Source: Bryobacterales bacterium KBS 96 (GTDB lineage Bacteria > Acidobacteriota > Terriglobia > Bryobacterales > Bryobacteraceae). Taken from it: a stretch of 64,000 bases of DNA. The notes beneath the pieces were generated by a model. That model worked only from the letters and a program-made list of their open reading frames with translations. It did no database searches and was not told where the DNA came from. This document shows, piece by piece, positions 43,087-52,400 of the stretch. Where the stretch lies: NCBI GenBank assembly GCA_000381625.1, contig KB906767.1, positions 6,409,672 to 6,473,671 on the forward strand, given 5' to 3'. A program made the translations under genes and the position numbers. Within the stretch, counting starts at the first letter, position 1, and each line of letters begins with the position of its first letter.

Positions 43087-43981
43087 ACACCGTAAAAATT
43101 TCGCGCGCTTCTTTCAACGAGCTGAGGTAATCGCGTCCAGGCGCGGGCGAGTATTCATGGGCGCAAAAACCATCGAATCCCGTCGCGGCAATCGCCTTGG
43201 CGACAAAGTTGTAATTCAATTCGTTTGAGCGATTGTCGATTTCGTGGCGGCCGGGGACGCCGCCCGTGTGGAAGTGTCCGATCCACTGCATGTTCTGCGT
43301 GATCCGCCGGACGATATCGCCGTCCATAATCTGCATGTGATAGATGTCGAACAGCAGTTTCACTCGCGGCGAGTTCACTCGCTTGCAGAGAGCAACGCCC
43401 CAATCGACGTGATCGCACATGTAGTCGGGATGATTCACGCGGCTATTGAGAAGTTCAGTGCAAATGGTGACGTTCTTGTCCTCCGCCTGCGCTTTAATCT
43501 TATTCAGGAATAGAGCGCAGTTTTCGAGTCCTTCCTCGTCGCTCATGCCGTCGCGGCTACCTGAAAACGTAATCAGGTTCGGCGATCCCGCTTCCGCGCA
43601 TTGATCGATCAGCGTCCGCATGGATTGTTCAATACGCGGATGGTTCTCCTTGCGATTCAATCCGACCTTTATCGTGCCGCCGCCGCCGGAGCTCATCGTC
43701 GAGATCAGGCCGTACTTCTTGAGCGTCGGCCAGCGGTCCGGCGTCTGTAAATCGAACCCCTGGAACCCCAGTTCAGCGGCAAGCCGGCACTGCTCTTCAA
43801 ACGCCATACCGTGTCCGAACACGCTCCCGCAGACGGACTGTTTCAACCCGCCAAAGTTGGGTTTCAGCTTGAACGCGGCCGGAGGATTGCGATCGGCTGC
43901 CGCCGCTGGCGCTGGCTGCTGCGCGGCGCTCGATACGGCTCCGATCATGGCCGTCGCGGGAAAGAATTCTCTGCGTGTCAT
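43085..43981 (-). CDS. exported sugar isomerase/epimerase-like TIM barrel (Hyi-like)
   Basis: The 298-aa protein is a xylose-isomerase-type TIM barrel: LAAELGFQGFDLQ, metal ligands Glu in TICTELLNSR, Asp in LLFDIYHMQI, His in WIGHFHTGGVPGR and Glu in FCAHEYSPAPGRD. This pattern fits hydroxypyruvate isomerase-like enzymes. A twin-arginine-type leader (MTRREFFPATAMIGAVSSAA) implies export, unusual for that family but frequent in relatives from Acidobacteria and Planctomycetes. The substrate is probably a sugar or keto-sugar; no kinase is linked. It faces the aldehyde dehydrogenase gene across the two hairpins. Confidence 0.85.
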   Translation of the reverse strand: MTRREFFPATAMIGAVSSAAQQPAPAAAADRNPPAAFKLKPNFGGLKQSVCGSVFGHGMAFEEQCRLAAELGFQGFDLQTPDRWPTLKKYGLISTMSSGGGGTIKVGLNRKENHPRIEQSMRTLIDQCAEAGSPNLITFSGSRDGMSDEEGLENCALFLNKIKAQAEDKNVTICTELLNSRVNHPDYMCDHVDWGVALCKRVNSPRVKLLFDIYHMQIMDGDIVRRITQNMQWIGHFHTGGVPGRHEIDNRSNELNYNFVAKAIAATGFDGFCAHEYSPAPGRDYLSSLKEAREIFTV

Positions 43982-43999
43982 TTGATCTGAGATTCTATC

Positions 44000-44746
44000 T
44001 CACGCCGCAATAGGCATGGTTGCTCCGTCGTCAAAGCCGAAGCCGAGCGCTTCCGTGGCAACACGCAGAAGGTCGTCCTTGTGCTCTTCGAAATCGGCTA
44101 GATCGCTGAACCGGCGTAGATTTCGCTTGAATCCGGACCGCAGTTCCTCCACGGCGTGATCGAGCCCAAGTTTCGGGATATTGATTTGGGTAAACTTCAG
44201 AACCTCGTCCATCAGCGCGGTCTCGATATGAAACATCCTGTAGATCGGCCGGCGATTCCCGGCTACAAATCTCTGAACCTGGCAAGAGGTGTGACTCACT
44301 ACGTCGTAATAGCCCCCGGCCTGCTGTAAGTCGCCGATCAGTTTTAGTTCCTCCGTAAGGCTCCGTCTGGCAGTGCGGAATGCCTGATCGAGCGTTGCAG
44401 TCTGCTGCAGGTCGTAGGTGAATATGTGCTTGGGGCGCCCATGATACGGCCGCGTGCAACTGAACACCAGCAGCGAATAGGCCGTGATCCGTCGCTCGAA
44501 TGCTGCCGGATGTTGGCGCAGCCACTCTCGCGCCCAGTGCCTGAGCGCCGTTTGCATTGCTCGTGAAACTGTCGAGTAGACAGGAAAATAATCGGATCTC
44601 CGTTCCCGGGGAGCCGATAGCCATGCGCTGAAATCGATGCCGGCCGGAGTGGCCGGCGGTTTATCGACGTTCCATCTTTCACTCCGATCGACTTGCAGCG
44701 ATGCCCCTGCCGGGGCGCTCGAAGGCATGATGAAGAGCTTTCCCAT
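44000..44746 (-). CDS. conserved-looking orphan, Arg-rich, unknown function
   Basis: The function is not recognised. The 248-aa product has no signal peptide, a Pro-rich start (MPSSAPAGASLQ), and a central segment ITAYSLLVFSCTRPYHGRPK and HIFTYDLQQ, then helices containing LKLIGDLQQAGGYYDVV. An AGGAG lies 7 nt before the ATG, supporting the start. Neighbours are not obviously related. It is likely a soluble cytoplasmic protein. It ends 18 bp before the exported isomerase gene on the same strand, so both may share an operon. Confidence 0.65.
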   Translation of the reverse strand: MGKLFIMPSSAPAGASLQVDRSERWNVDKPPATPAGIDFSAWLSAPRERRSDYFPVYSTVSRAMQTALRHWAREWLRQHPAAFERRITAYSLLVFSCTRPYHGRPKHIFTYDLQQTATLDQAFRTARRSLTEELKLIGDLQQAGGYYDVVSHTSCQVQRFVAGNRRPIYRMFHIETALMDEVLKFTQINIPKLGLDHAVEELRSGFKRNLRRFSDLADFEEHKDDLLRVATEALGFGFDDGATMPIAA

Positions 44747-45064
44747 ATTTCAATCTCCTGATTGCTCGCGGGAACGTGTAGAGCAGCGCGTCCGCATTTC
44801 CGGCGAGCTATTCATTGGCGTGTTGCCCCTGGAACACAGCCGGAGGCGAACTCAGTAAAGCACACGGAAACTCCGGGCCAGAATGATTTTTGCCGTCCTT
44901 GGACAACAGGTAAGCTGCAAGTCCTTCAGAATTCGAAAGAAAGAAAATTTGCGAGGAATCGCAAAAAGCTGTGACTGCCCCCGCGCTTGCGACCGGGCCG
45001 CTTCCGAAGGCGCGGAAGCTTTCAAATAAACGATCCGTTACACTGGAATCTTGGAGAAAAGGGT
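44747..45064. other. 318-bp intergenic stretch without a recognised gene
   Basis: This stretch lies between two divergent genes. No RNA, repeat or convincing coding frame was recognised; small frames on both strands lack ribosome sites and family features. It must hold both promoters. Confidence 0.5.
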
Positions 45065-45646
45065 TTGAAGCAAGCACTGCTTTCTTTCATCGGTGTATTC
45101 GTGTTTTCGGCCTCTACGTTTGCGGCGAGTACGCTTGCGCCCGCTATTCGAAAAGCTCCGGAAGTGGCATTTACTGTGCCTGGAAAAGGCCAGGAGCTTC
45201 TCAGCCAATATCGCGGCAAAGTGATCGCGCTCGAATTCATTTTCACCACCTGCCCGCACTGCCAGGCGGCATCGCACGTCATGAGCCGCTTTCAGAATGA
45301 GTTGGGCCCCCGCGGCTTCCAGGCGCTCGATATTGCGTTCAACGATAATTCCGACCTCCTGGTGGGCGATTTTGCCAAAGAACAGCAGACGACGTTCCCG
45401 GTAGGCTGGACAACCCGCGACCAGGTGCTTGCGTTTCTTGGCATCTCGGCCGTTGACCGGTTTGTCGTTCCGCAATTGATTTTGATCGACCGCGACGGAA
45501 TGATTCATTACCAGACGCCTCCCCTAGGAGACGAAGAATCATACAAAGAGGACGTGATCCGCAACCGGATCGAAGCGCTCCTCGCCATGCCTTCCGGGCA
45601 TCGTTCAGCGGCGTTGCACCACACCGCCGTTGCTCACAAGCGCTAG
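45065..45646 (+). CDS. exported thioredoxin-like (TlpA/redoxin) protein
   Basis: The 193-aa protein starts with a signal peptide (ALLSFIGVFVFSASTFA) and has a TlpA-type thioredoxin fold with the CxxC active site TTCPHCQ. Further features are VIALEFIFTT, FNDNSDLLVGDFAKE and a final VPQLILIDRDGMIHYQ, where the cis-Pro precedes the sheet. It is probably periplasmic and handles disulfides or heme-protein maturation. The start is the TTG at 45065, preceded by GGAG at about 8 nt; the longer frame from 44987 is rejected because it starts inside the promoter region. It is followed after 24 bp by the tRNA-Arg tandem. Confidence 0.85.
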   Translation: MKQALLSFIGVFVFSASTFAASTLAPAIRKAPEVAFTVPGKGQELLSQYRGKVIALEFIFTTCPHCQAASHVMSRFQNELGPRGFQALDIAFNDNSDLLVGDFAKEQQTTFPVGWTTRDQVLAFLGISAVDRFVVPQLILIDRDGMIHYQTPPLGDEESYKEDVIRNRIEALLAMPSGHRSAALHHTAVAHKR

Positions 45647-45669
45647 AGTAGTTGTTGTAGTTTCCCTGT

Positions 45670-45730
45670 GCGCCCGTAGCTCAGTCTGGATAGAGCGTTT
45701 GCCTCCGGAGAAATATCCTGGTCTGGGCGG
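45670..45730 (+). pseudogene. degenerate tRNA-Arg (CCG-like) pseudogene
   Basis: The 5' half is a clean tRNA: acceptor strand GCGCCCG, D arm GCTCAGTCTGGATAGAGC and anticodon loop CTCCGGA (anticodon CCG). The 3' half is broken: the anticodon stem TTTGC faces GAAAT instead of GCAAA, there is no T arm, and only a GGGCGG stretch resembles the 3' acceptor strand. It precedes an intact tRNA-Arg with the same anticodon loop. Confidence 0.6.
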
Positions 45731-45746
45731 GCATGCAGTCAGAAGT

Positions 45747-45820
45747 GGTCCCGTAGCTCATTTGGATAGAGCGCGTGCCTCCGGAGCACGAGGTAACTGG
45801 TTCGAATCCAGTCGGGACTA
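45747..45820 (+). tRNA. tRNA-Arg (anticodon CCG)
   Basis: The cloverleaf is complete: acceptor GGTCCCG/CGGGACT (G-T at the first pair), D arm GCTCATTTGGATAGAGC, anticodon stem CGTGC/GCACG with loop CTCCGGA (anticodon CCG, reading CGG), T arm ACTGG-TTCGAAT-CCAGT, discriminator A and an encoded CCA (45821-45823). It lies about 17 bp downstream of the degenerate copy. Confidence 0.92.
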
Positions 45821-46106
45821 CCAAAACTCGCCAGCGCTCACCGGAGTGAACGCCGCTGTATTTGGAACTCACGTGGCGGGCTAACGCCCTTTGAACCCTA
45901 TTTGCAGCGCGCGGATCTGGCCGTGGAAAATTCTCATCTTGAAATCTTGCCCGCTAAGGCTCTCTTTCACTTGCTATAAAGCGATCAAAAAATGTTTCAA
46001 CGTATGTCGCTTGGCGACTCCGGTCTAAAAGCCCAGCGAATTTGCCGGTGAAATGCCAGCGTCGCTACGCTTATAGTTGGTTTGTCTTTGGTTGAATAGA
46101 GGGACG

Positions 46107-46142
46107 TTATCCACAGTCGTCGAACCGGCCACTTGTGGAAAA
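46107..46142. promoter_or_regulatory. two DnaA-box-like sites in the IS110 upstream region
   Basis: TTATCCACA at 46107-46115 is a perfect 9-mer consensus DnaA box. TGTGGAAAA at 46134-46142 is a near-match in the opposite orientation. No further boxes or AT-rich unwinding element were seen, so an origin is not claimed. They could be chance or sites used by the element. Confidence 0.35.
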
Positions 46143-46170
46143 CTACTTGTGTTTTGCTAGAGACAGCAGG

Positions 46171-46290
46171 TGACCTCGCCGGTACGAATTTCGCTACGCT
46201 GACGTGTGACGTCTCTCGGAGAGGCTCGACCGGCGAGATACCTGGTTTCCCAGACGAATTCTCAGATGTTGTCTGAATCGTAGTTCAGAC
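46171..46290 (+). ncRNA. candidate bridge RNA region of the IS110-family element
   Basis: Upstream of the transposase there are several stem-loops on the transposase strand. One is a 9-bp stem CTCGCCGGT (46175-46183) with ACCGGCGAG (46229-46237) enclosing smaller hairpins such as GACGT-GTG-ACGTC. Another is a 7-bp stem GTCTGAA/TTCAGAC (46271-46290) with a 6-nt loop. IS110-group elements are known to encode a structured bridge RNA at this position that guides recombination. The 541-bp noncoding stretch (45824-46364) between tRNA-Arg and the transposase fits. Ends and the two binding loops cannot be set without alignment to the element ends. Confidence 0.4.
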
Positions 46291-46364
46291 TCTGCTATAA
46301 GCTCTTCGCAGCGGAAACCAGCACACCTTGCCGAAAACCGAAATTTAAGGAGACCGCCAACAGG

Positions 46365-47690
46365 ATGCATTTTCGAGACGCCGAAGAACCCGTTGCCGAG
46401 CCCGATTGGGCGGCTTTCATTGCCGTCGATTGGGCCGATCAAAAACACGATTGGGCCATGGAGATGCCGGGCGGGAACATACGGGAACGAGGTCAAGTGG
46501 CACATGCTCCGGAAGCCCTTGATGCCTGGGTAACGCAATTACGGCAACGATTTGGCGACCGACCGATTGCGGTCGCACTTGAACAATCGCGCGGTGCTCT
46601 GTTGTTTACTTTGAGCAAATACGCCAACCTGGTGCTGTACCCACTTCACCCGCGAACTACAAGCTGCTTTCGTGAGGCGATGTATCCGTCCGGCAGCAAG
46701 AGTGACCCGCTCGATGCCGACATTCAGCTTGATTTGTTGGTGAAGCATCGAGACCGCTTGCAGGTTTGGAAGCCGGACACAGAAGAAACGCGGCTGTTGC
46801 AGTTCCTTGTGGAAGACCGCCGTCGGCGAGTTGACCAAAAGACGGGCTTGCTAAATCAGCTGACGGGCCGGTTGAAGTTGTATTTTCCGCAGATTCTGAG
46901 ATGGTTTCCGTCCGCCGATTCGGCGCTGGCGTGGCGGTTCCTCGAGCGATGGCCTGATCTGCAGTCCGCGCAGAAGGTATCACGGCAGAAGTTGAAAGCC
47001 TTTCTCACGCGAGATGCTCGTTCATGTCCAGCGGATGTTGACCAGTTCATCAACCGGATTCGGGAGGCGATGCCGGCCACACAGGATCGCGCCGTGGTGA
47101 GCAGCTCGACTGTCTTTGTACAAGGTCTCGTGTGCGAACTTCAACTACTGCGCGCGACGATCCAGAAGTACGAGAAGCAGATCGAAGCCATCGTCCAACA
47201 GCACCCCGACTTTCCGATTATGAGTTCGTTTCCCGGTATTGGGAAAGCACTGGCCCCACGTCTGATTGCCGCCCTCGGAACACAACGTGAGCGCTTTCCG
47301 GACGCGGGTAGTATACAAAGCTATAGCGGCATTGCACCGGTGCGCGAAGCCAGCGGCAAGCGCGAGTGGGTGCATGTGCGATGGGCATGCCCGAAGTTCG
47401 TCAAACAGACTTTTCAGGAATGGGCACAGCATTCGATGACGCGTTGTGCCTGGGCGCGCAGACACTATGATGCACAGCGGGCCCGCGGCAAAGGTCACCA
47501 GACGGCGGTCCGCAGTCTCGCCTTTAAGTGGATACGCGTTCTCTTCCGGTGCTGGAAAGACCGGACTCCCTACGATGAGAATCGGTACACGAAGAGTCTT
47601 GGACGTCGATCCGCCACGCCGAATACCGATGTGCGAATAATGTGGAAAAATGTCGGCGGCTTCTCGAAACCAGCTGCCTTTTCCGATTGA
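46365..47690 (+). CDS. IS110-family transposase/recombinase
   Basis: The 441-aa enzyme has the IS110 layout: an N-terminal RuvC-like DEDD nuclease half with Asp in FIAVDWADQKHDWAM, Glu in AVALEQSRG and the pair in KSDPLDAD. A helical middle follows (QFLVEDRRRRVDQKTGLLNQ), then a C-terminal Tnp20 half with SSFPGIGKALAPRLIAALG and APVREASGK, where the catalytic Ser is expected. Length is normal (about 400-450 aa). It catalyses bridge-RNA-directed recombination. The frame is intact and the gene has AAGGAG about 15 nt before the ATG. Only about 146 bp separate its stop from the next gene, so the right end is short. Confidence 0.9.
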   Translation: MHFRDAEEPVAEPDWAAFIAVDWADQKHDWAMEMPGGNIRERGQVAHAPEALDAWVTQLRQRFGDRPIAVALEQSRGALLFTLSKYANLVLYPLHPRTTSCFREAMYPSGSKSDPLDADIQLDLLVKHRDRLQVWKPDTEETRLLQFLVEDRRRRVDQKTGLLNQLTGRLKLYFPQILRWFPSADSALAWRFLERWPDLQSAQKVSRQKLKAFLTRDARSCPADVDQFINRIREAMPATQDRAVVSSSTVFVQGLVCELQLLRATIQKYEKQIEAIVQQHPDFPIMSSFPGIGKALAPRLIAALGTQRERFPDAGSIQSYSGIAPVREASGKREWVHVRWACPKFVKQTFQEWAQHSMTRCAWARRHYDAQRARGKGHQTAVRSLAFKWIRVLFRCWKDRTPYDENRYTKSLGRRSATPNTDVRIMWKNVGGFSKPAAFSD

Positions 47691-47836
47691 CTTCGAAACT
47701 CAGATGTCTCCGATCGCGTTCGCCTTGAGCCCGGAATGCTGTTCGGCTTCCTTCGGAAACACCGTTCATCTTCGCCGGAATCCGCAATTCCGGACCACAG
47801 GGCCCGCAGAGCGTGTTCTAATATTGGCGGTACCTG

Positions 47837-48718
47837 ATGAGTGCTTCCAATTCAGCAATCGGAAGGCGGTCAAATAAATTCCGCATTCTACTTTCGACTC
47901 TCCTGTTCGTGAGTTTTGTTGCTGTGGCGTCAACACTCCAGGCCGCCCCTGCAAGAGCATCAGACCGCAGTCTCGCAGCCGGCATCAAAGCGACGCGTGA
48001 GCTAATCCGGCAAGGGAAGGTGGTTGGGGCGCTTCAGAATCTGGAAGCGATTGGGAGACGGTATCCGGACGACCCCGAGGCGAAACTCGCCATAGGAGAA
48101 GTATTCCAGGAACTCGCCGCGCTCAGGGCAGAACAGTTGCAAAGAGTAGCCCCGGATTCGGCGGCAGCTCACGAGCTCCTGGGGAAATCCCTGGAATCGC
48201 GAGGAAAGCTAATGGAAGCGTTGGCGGAGTATCGGTACGCTTTGGAAAAGGGTCCAGCCATTCCCGGCTTGCATTTTCTGATCGGTAATCTGGAGTGGAA
48301 GCTCAGGAAGTTCAATGCGGCAGAAGCGGAATTGCTGAGGGAGCTAAATCTCAATCCGCATCATGCGGAGGCGAATCTTCGAATGGGGCAGATTCTCCTC
48401 GTAGTTCAGCGTGACCAGCCCTTACGCGCGGTGGCTTATTTGAGAGAGGCAACAGCAGACGACAAGAGCTTGCTCGAAGCGCATCGCGAGCTGGGTAAAG
48501 CCTTGCGCCTTTCGCACAAGTTTCAAGAAGCGCTCAAGGAACTGCAGTTTGTAGCGGCACAACGTCCGAACGATAATTTCGTGCATGCCCAGCTTGCGGC
48601 GGTTTACAAGGAATTGGGCGATCGCGAGCGAGCCCGCCAGGAAATTGAGATTCACGCGCGGATTTTGAGGCAAAGACTGCAGGCATCGCAAAGGATGCGG
48701 ACTCAGCAGGCGCATTAA
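47837..48718 (+). CDS. exported TPR protein
   Basis: The 293-aa product has a transmembrane or signal segment at residues 17-37 (ILLSTLLFVSFVAVASTLQA) and about six TPR units (for example HELLGKSLESRGKLMEALAEYRYA, split across helices at about 105-130, and HREL at about 215). The role is likely protein-protein contact in the envelope. Its last two bases overlap the stop of the opposite TPR gene: the palindromic TTAA at 48715-48718 supplies both stop codons. It lies immediately after the IS110 element, and its promoter region may be affected by that insertion. Confidence 0.8.
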   Translation: MSASNSAIGRRSNKFRILLSTLLFVSFVAVASTLQAAPARASDRSLAAGIKATRELIRQGKVVGALQNLEAIGRRYPDDPEAKLAIGEVFQELAALRAEQLQRVAPDSAAAHELLGKSLESRGKLMEALAEYRYALEKGPAIPGLHFLIGNLEWKLRKFNAAEAELLRELNLNPHHAEANLRMGQILLVVQRDQPLRAVAYLREATADDKSLLEAHRELGKALRLSHKFQEALKELQFVAAQRPNDNFVHAQLAAVYKELGDRERARQEIEIHARILRQRLQASQRMRTQQAH

Positions 48719-49443
48719 TGACTGGCCTCAGGGCGGCCTTGGAGAAGAGCTTGAACTCGATCTATGGAATCCCGGAGCCCAGGACGTTCGGGAGTCAAGG
48801 CAAATGCGGCCCGGTAAGAGGCGAGCGCGGGACCGTAGTCCCCTTCAAATTCATATGCTTTAGCCTGAACGATGAGTCCGGCCGGGGAATCCGGATACTT
48901 CTCGCCCACTTCGTTTAGCAGAGAAGTTCCATAGGTTGCATACGTTTCAGCTAAAATCCGGAGAGCTTCGGCGTTTGAGGGATCCCGCTTTAGGAGCTGC
49001 TCGAGAATTTCAAACCCTCGTATAAAATCGTGACGGGCGAGTTTAGTTGTTCCTAACCAGAACATTACTTCCGGCTCCTCCGGATGCAGGAGGTTAGCTC
49101 TCGCGAGATGAGCGTCAGCCATAGCGAACTGATTCATTCGATATAAGTCAATCCCCAAGAACAGCTGGGAAACCCAAAGAGAATGGTCGAGTTTTATGGC
49201 ATGCTGAAAGGCTTCCGCGGCCGATGTGAACTTGTTCTGTAAATGTCGAACCAAGCCTAAACGTTGATAGAGCATTGCGTCGTCAGGATGTACTGAGACA
49301 AGCTGATCGTATATTGCCTCAGCTGACGGAAAATCTTTGGCAAGCTCGGCGTTTCGGGCAGCGGTTAAGTCTGGCGGAGACCTGACTTGCTGCCCGAACA
49401 AGAGGGCGGCTAGCATTATATTTCCAGCAAAAAGAGTGGTCAA
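48715..49443 (-). CDS. TPR protein coupled to the TonB receptor gene
   Basis: The 242-aa product has an N-terminal hydrophobic leader (MTTLFAGNIMLAALLFGQQV) and about five TPR repeats (LVSVHPDDAMLYQRLGLVRH at about 45-65, EVMFWLGTTKLARHDF at about 125-140, AEALRILAETYATYG). The ATG overlaps the stop of the TonB-receptor gene (ATGA at 49440-49443), so translation is probably coupled. TPR partners of this kind accompany Oar-type receptors in Acidobacteria and may assist assembly or ligand transfer. That role is inferred. Confidence 0.82.
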   Translation of the reverse strand: MTTLFAGNIMLAALLFGQQVRSPPDLTAARNAELAKDFPSAEAIYDQLVSVHPDDAMLYQRLGLVRHLQNKFTSAAEAFQHAIKLDHSLWVSQLFLGIDLYRMNQFAMADAHLARANLLHPEEPEVMFWLGTTKLARHDFIRGFEILEQLLKRDPSNAEALRILAETYATYGTSLLNEVGEKYPDSPAGLIVQAKAYEFEGDYGPALASYRAAFALTPERPGLRDSIDRVQALLQGRPEASH

Positions 49444-52400
49444 AACAATAACTTTAAAGCAAATTGAATTTGCCGTTGTGATGTGTCCGTGTCAGTAATT
49501 GAGCCAAAAGTCGTATCGCCCAAAGTGTTATCCGGCAAGCTAAAGTTAACGTTGTTGAAGATATTAAAGAATTCAGCGCGGAACTGCAGTCGGAACCGCT
49601 CGGTTAAATTAAAGTTCTTGAAAGCGCCCAGATCGGTGTTGTGAAAAGCCGGCCCATGCAGCGCATTACGGCCAAGGTTTCCGAATGTGTACTGTGGAGC
49701 AACGGCAAAAGCCCCGGTATTAAAAAAGGCGCCGCCCGGGCCATATGTCGATTTAAACCCCGACGGAAACGGATCACCAACTAAGTCGGGCCGTTGCGCA
49801 TTGGAGCGAGCTCCATTATTAGCGTTGTCGAAGTTAATCCCGATGTTAAGGGCGCGGCCAGTTTCGAGCGTGGTAATTCCGGCGACCTCCCAGCCGCCGA
49901 GCGCATATTTCACGAGCCGATTGGAACTACCCGCTCCAGGAACCACGTAGACATAGCTCGCGTTGAAAACTTGCCGCTGATCGAATCCGGAATCGCCAAG
50001 ATCACATTTGATACATGCGTCATTCTGAGGAGACGATCCACCGAATTCGGAATTGAGGTCGATAGAATGCGACCAGGCGTAAGAACCAAGGAGGCTAAAT
50101 CCTTTTGAAAAACGCTTTTCGACCTTAACAGTAAGCGCTTGGTAGCGGGAGGTGGCGATATTTTTCAATTCGCTGAAGGCTCCAGCGAAAGGCCACTCCC
50201 GCCGAGGGTCAGGGTCCCCCGGGCCTGGCGGCGCATCATTCGAGTTCAAAAAGCTGCTTAGATGAGTACCCTTCGAGCCCTGATAGTTTATTTCGAGTAA
50301 GACATCCTGAGCGAATTGATGCTCCACGCCAAGGTTCCAATTCTGCATGTACGGTGTTTTAAGATCGCGTGAAACCGTGTGCTGGTTCTGAGGTGTACTG
50401 GATGCTGGATCAAATGTCAGGAATAAACCCTCCGTAGGAATCAGCGGACTACCGGGAATATTGAGACCAGTCAAATTGTCCGAGACCGAGAAGGGCCAGC
50501 CGCCACGTGAAGAACTCCACTCCCAAGAATAGTTGGAGTTGTAAAAGATACCGTAGGACGAGCGGAGCGTCGTGTTTGGCGCTATGAGATAGGCGAAACC
50601 GATCCGAGGCGCGAAATCCTTATAGCGCGGATCCGCGATCTGAGGGCGCACGTTAGCCGGTTGCCCGGTAATCGGATTGGTGGAGGCCCATATAAACTGT
50701 CCGGTCAAGGTATCGAATCCGCTAAGACGGCCACGAATGTGATGCGGCCACTGATCGTATTCCCACCGAAGGCCAAGGTTTAGGGTCAGCTTTGAGTTCA
50801 CCTTGAAGTCATCTTGAATGTAGATGTGGTGCAGAAATTGCCGGAGGTCCAGATCGTCCTGGCCAACAATCCGACTAGCAGTAGACGGAAGGCCCAGCAG
50901 AAAGCTGGCAAACGCCTGCCCAGAGTTGTTCACGTTCTGCGGATCCGCGGTTGGCGTGGACGTGTAACCGAAGTTACTGAATACTGAGTCGTGAAATATA
51001 CGGAGCCGCGTCAGGTCGTAGCCCAAGGTGAAACTGTGACGGCCGATGACCTTATTCAGGCTGATTGAACCTTGGTAAGTGAAATCAGGGCCGTTAACCA
51101 GATTGCCCAGGTTCGGCCCAGCGTAACCGCTGATTCCGAAGTTGATCGGATAATCGAAGTTTCGAAAGTTCAAGGGCGTATTGGTTAGTCCTGCATCCCG
51201 ATACACGTTAATGAAGTGTTCAGTTGGCCCCTGGCCAAGGTTAGCGCGAAGGTATCCAAAGCGGAAGTTCAAGATAGTACTGGGGTTAAACAGGTGAACG
51301 TCATTTAAGACGGCGCCGATATAATCGTTGAAAGTACCCTGAAATGCTTTTGGAAGGTTTCCGGGAGCAGTCTCGCTGAGATTTGATTTCGAAAAACGTG
51401 CGTAGAAATTGTTCTTGTCCGACAGCCTCTGGTCAATGCGAAGGTTGATTTGATCGTCATCCCGAGCTGTGCTTCGCGTGTCCACATAGTTACTGGTTTG
51501 ACCCGCAAGGAGTGTCGTTGGAAACCAGTAATTGGCATACGCAGTGGCATACGGCTTAATCAGAGCCGCCGGCACGATATTCCCGGCGAATGGGTCGCGG
51601 ATGAGGTTTCCGGTCAGCGGGTCAACCCGGGTCGAATACGGATTATAAATAGTTGGCGCTACATTTCCGGCCTGATCGTGGGACAGATCGCCACCGATCA
51701 TTGCTGGGGTAGGCACCGTTTGAAAGGACGTGTTTCCCCTTCGAATGCGCGTTCCCTCGTAATTGAAAAACCAGAAGGTTTTATCGTGACCGTTGTAGAT
51801 CTTAGGGATTTGAACTGGGCCGCCTACTGTGAAGCCAAATTGATTTTGCCGGAATTCCGGTATGTTGGAGGCGAAGTAATTGCGTGAATCAAACTTGTCG
51901 TTGCGCAGAAACTCGTAAACGGTTCCGTGGTACTGGTTCGTACCGGCCTTAATCATTATGTTGATGTTGGCGCCAGCAGCCGCGCCATACTGGGCGCCTG
52001 TATTTGTCGAAATCCTAAATTCCTGGATGGCATCCACTGAGGGGTGAATTGCGGCGGTCTTAAAGAAAGATCCGTTGTTGTACATCCCGTCTAGAGCATA
52101 ATAGCTGTTGTCGCTTCGATCCCCCGCAACCGCGAATGTCTCTCCTTGAATCGTTTCGGCCCCGGCGCTGGTGCCACGAACCGCGCCAGGGGTTAAGCGG
52201 GTTAGATCGTTGAAATTGCGGCCGTTGAGTGGCAGTTCAACGATCTGAGTATTCGAAATAACAGTGCCTACGCTACTTTCCTCGGTCTGAAGGAGAGCGC
52301 CTTGGGCCTGAACCTCCACCTGCTGATTCACCTGACCTACGGTGAGGTGAAAATTGAGCGTAACGGCTGCGGAGACATCGAGTTTGATGTTATCTTGCAC

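Noticed and set aside
46107-46142. Replication origin
   Set aside because: Only two DnaA-like 9-mers, no AT-rich unwinding region and no dnaA, dnaN, rpmH or rnpA genes nearby.
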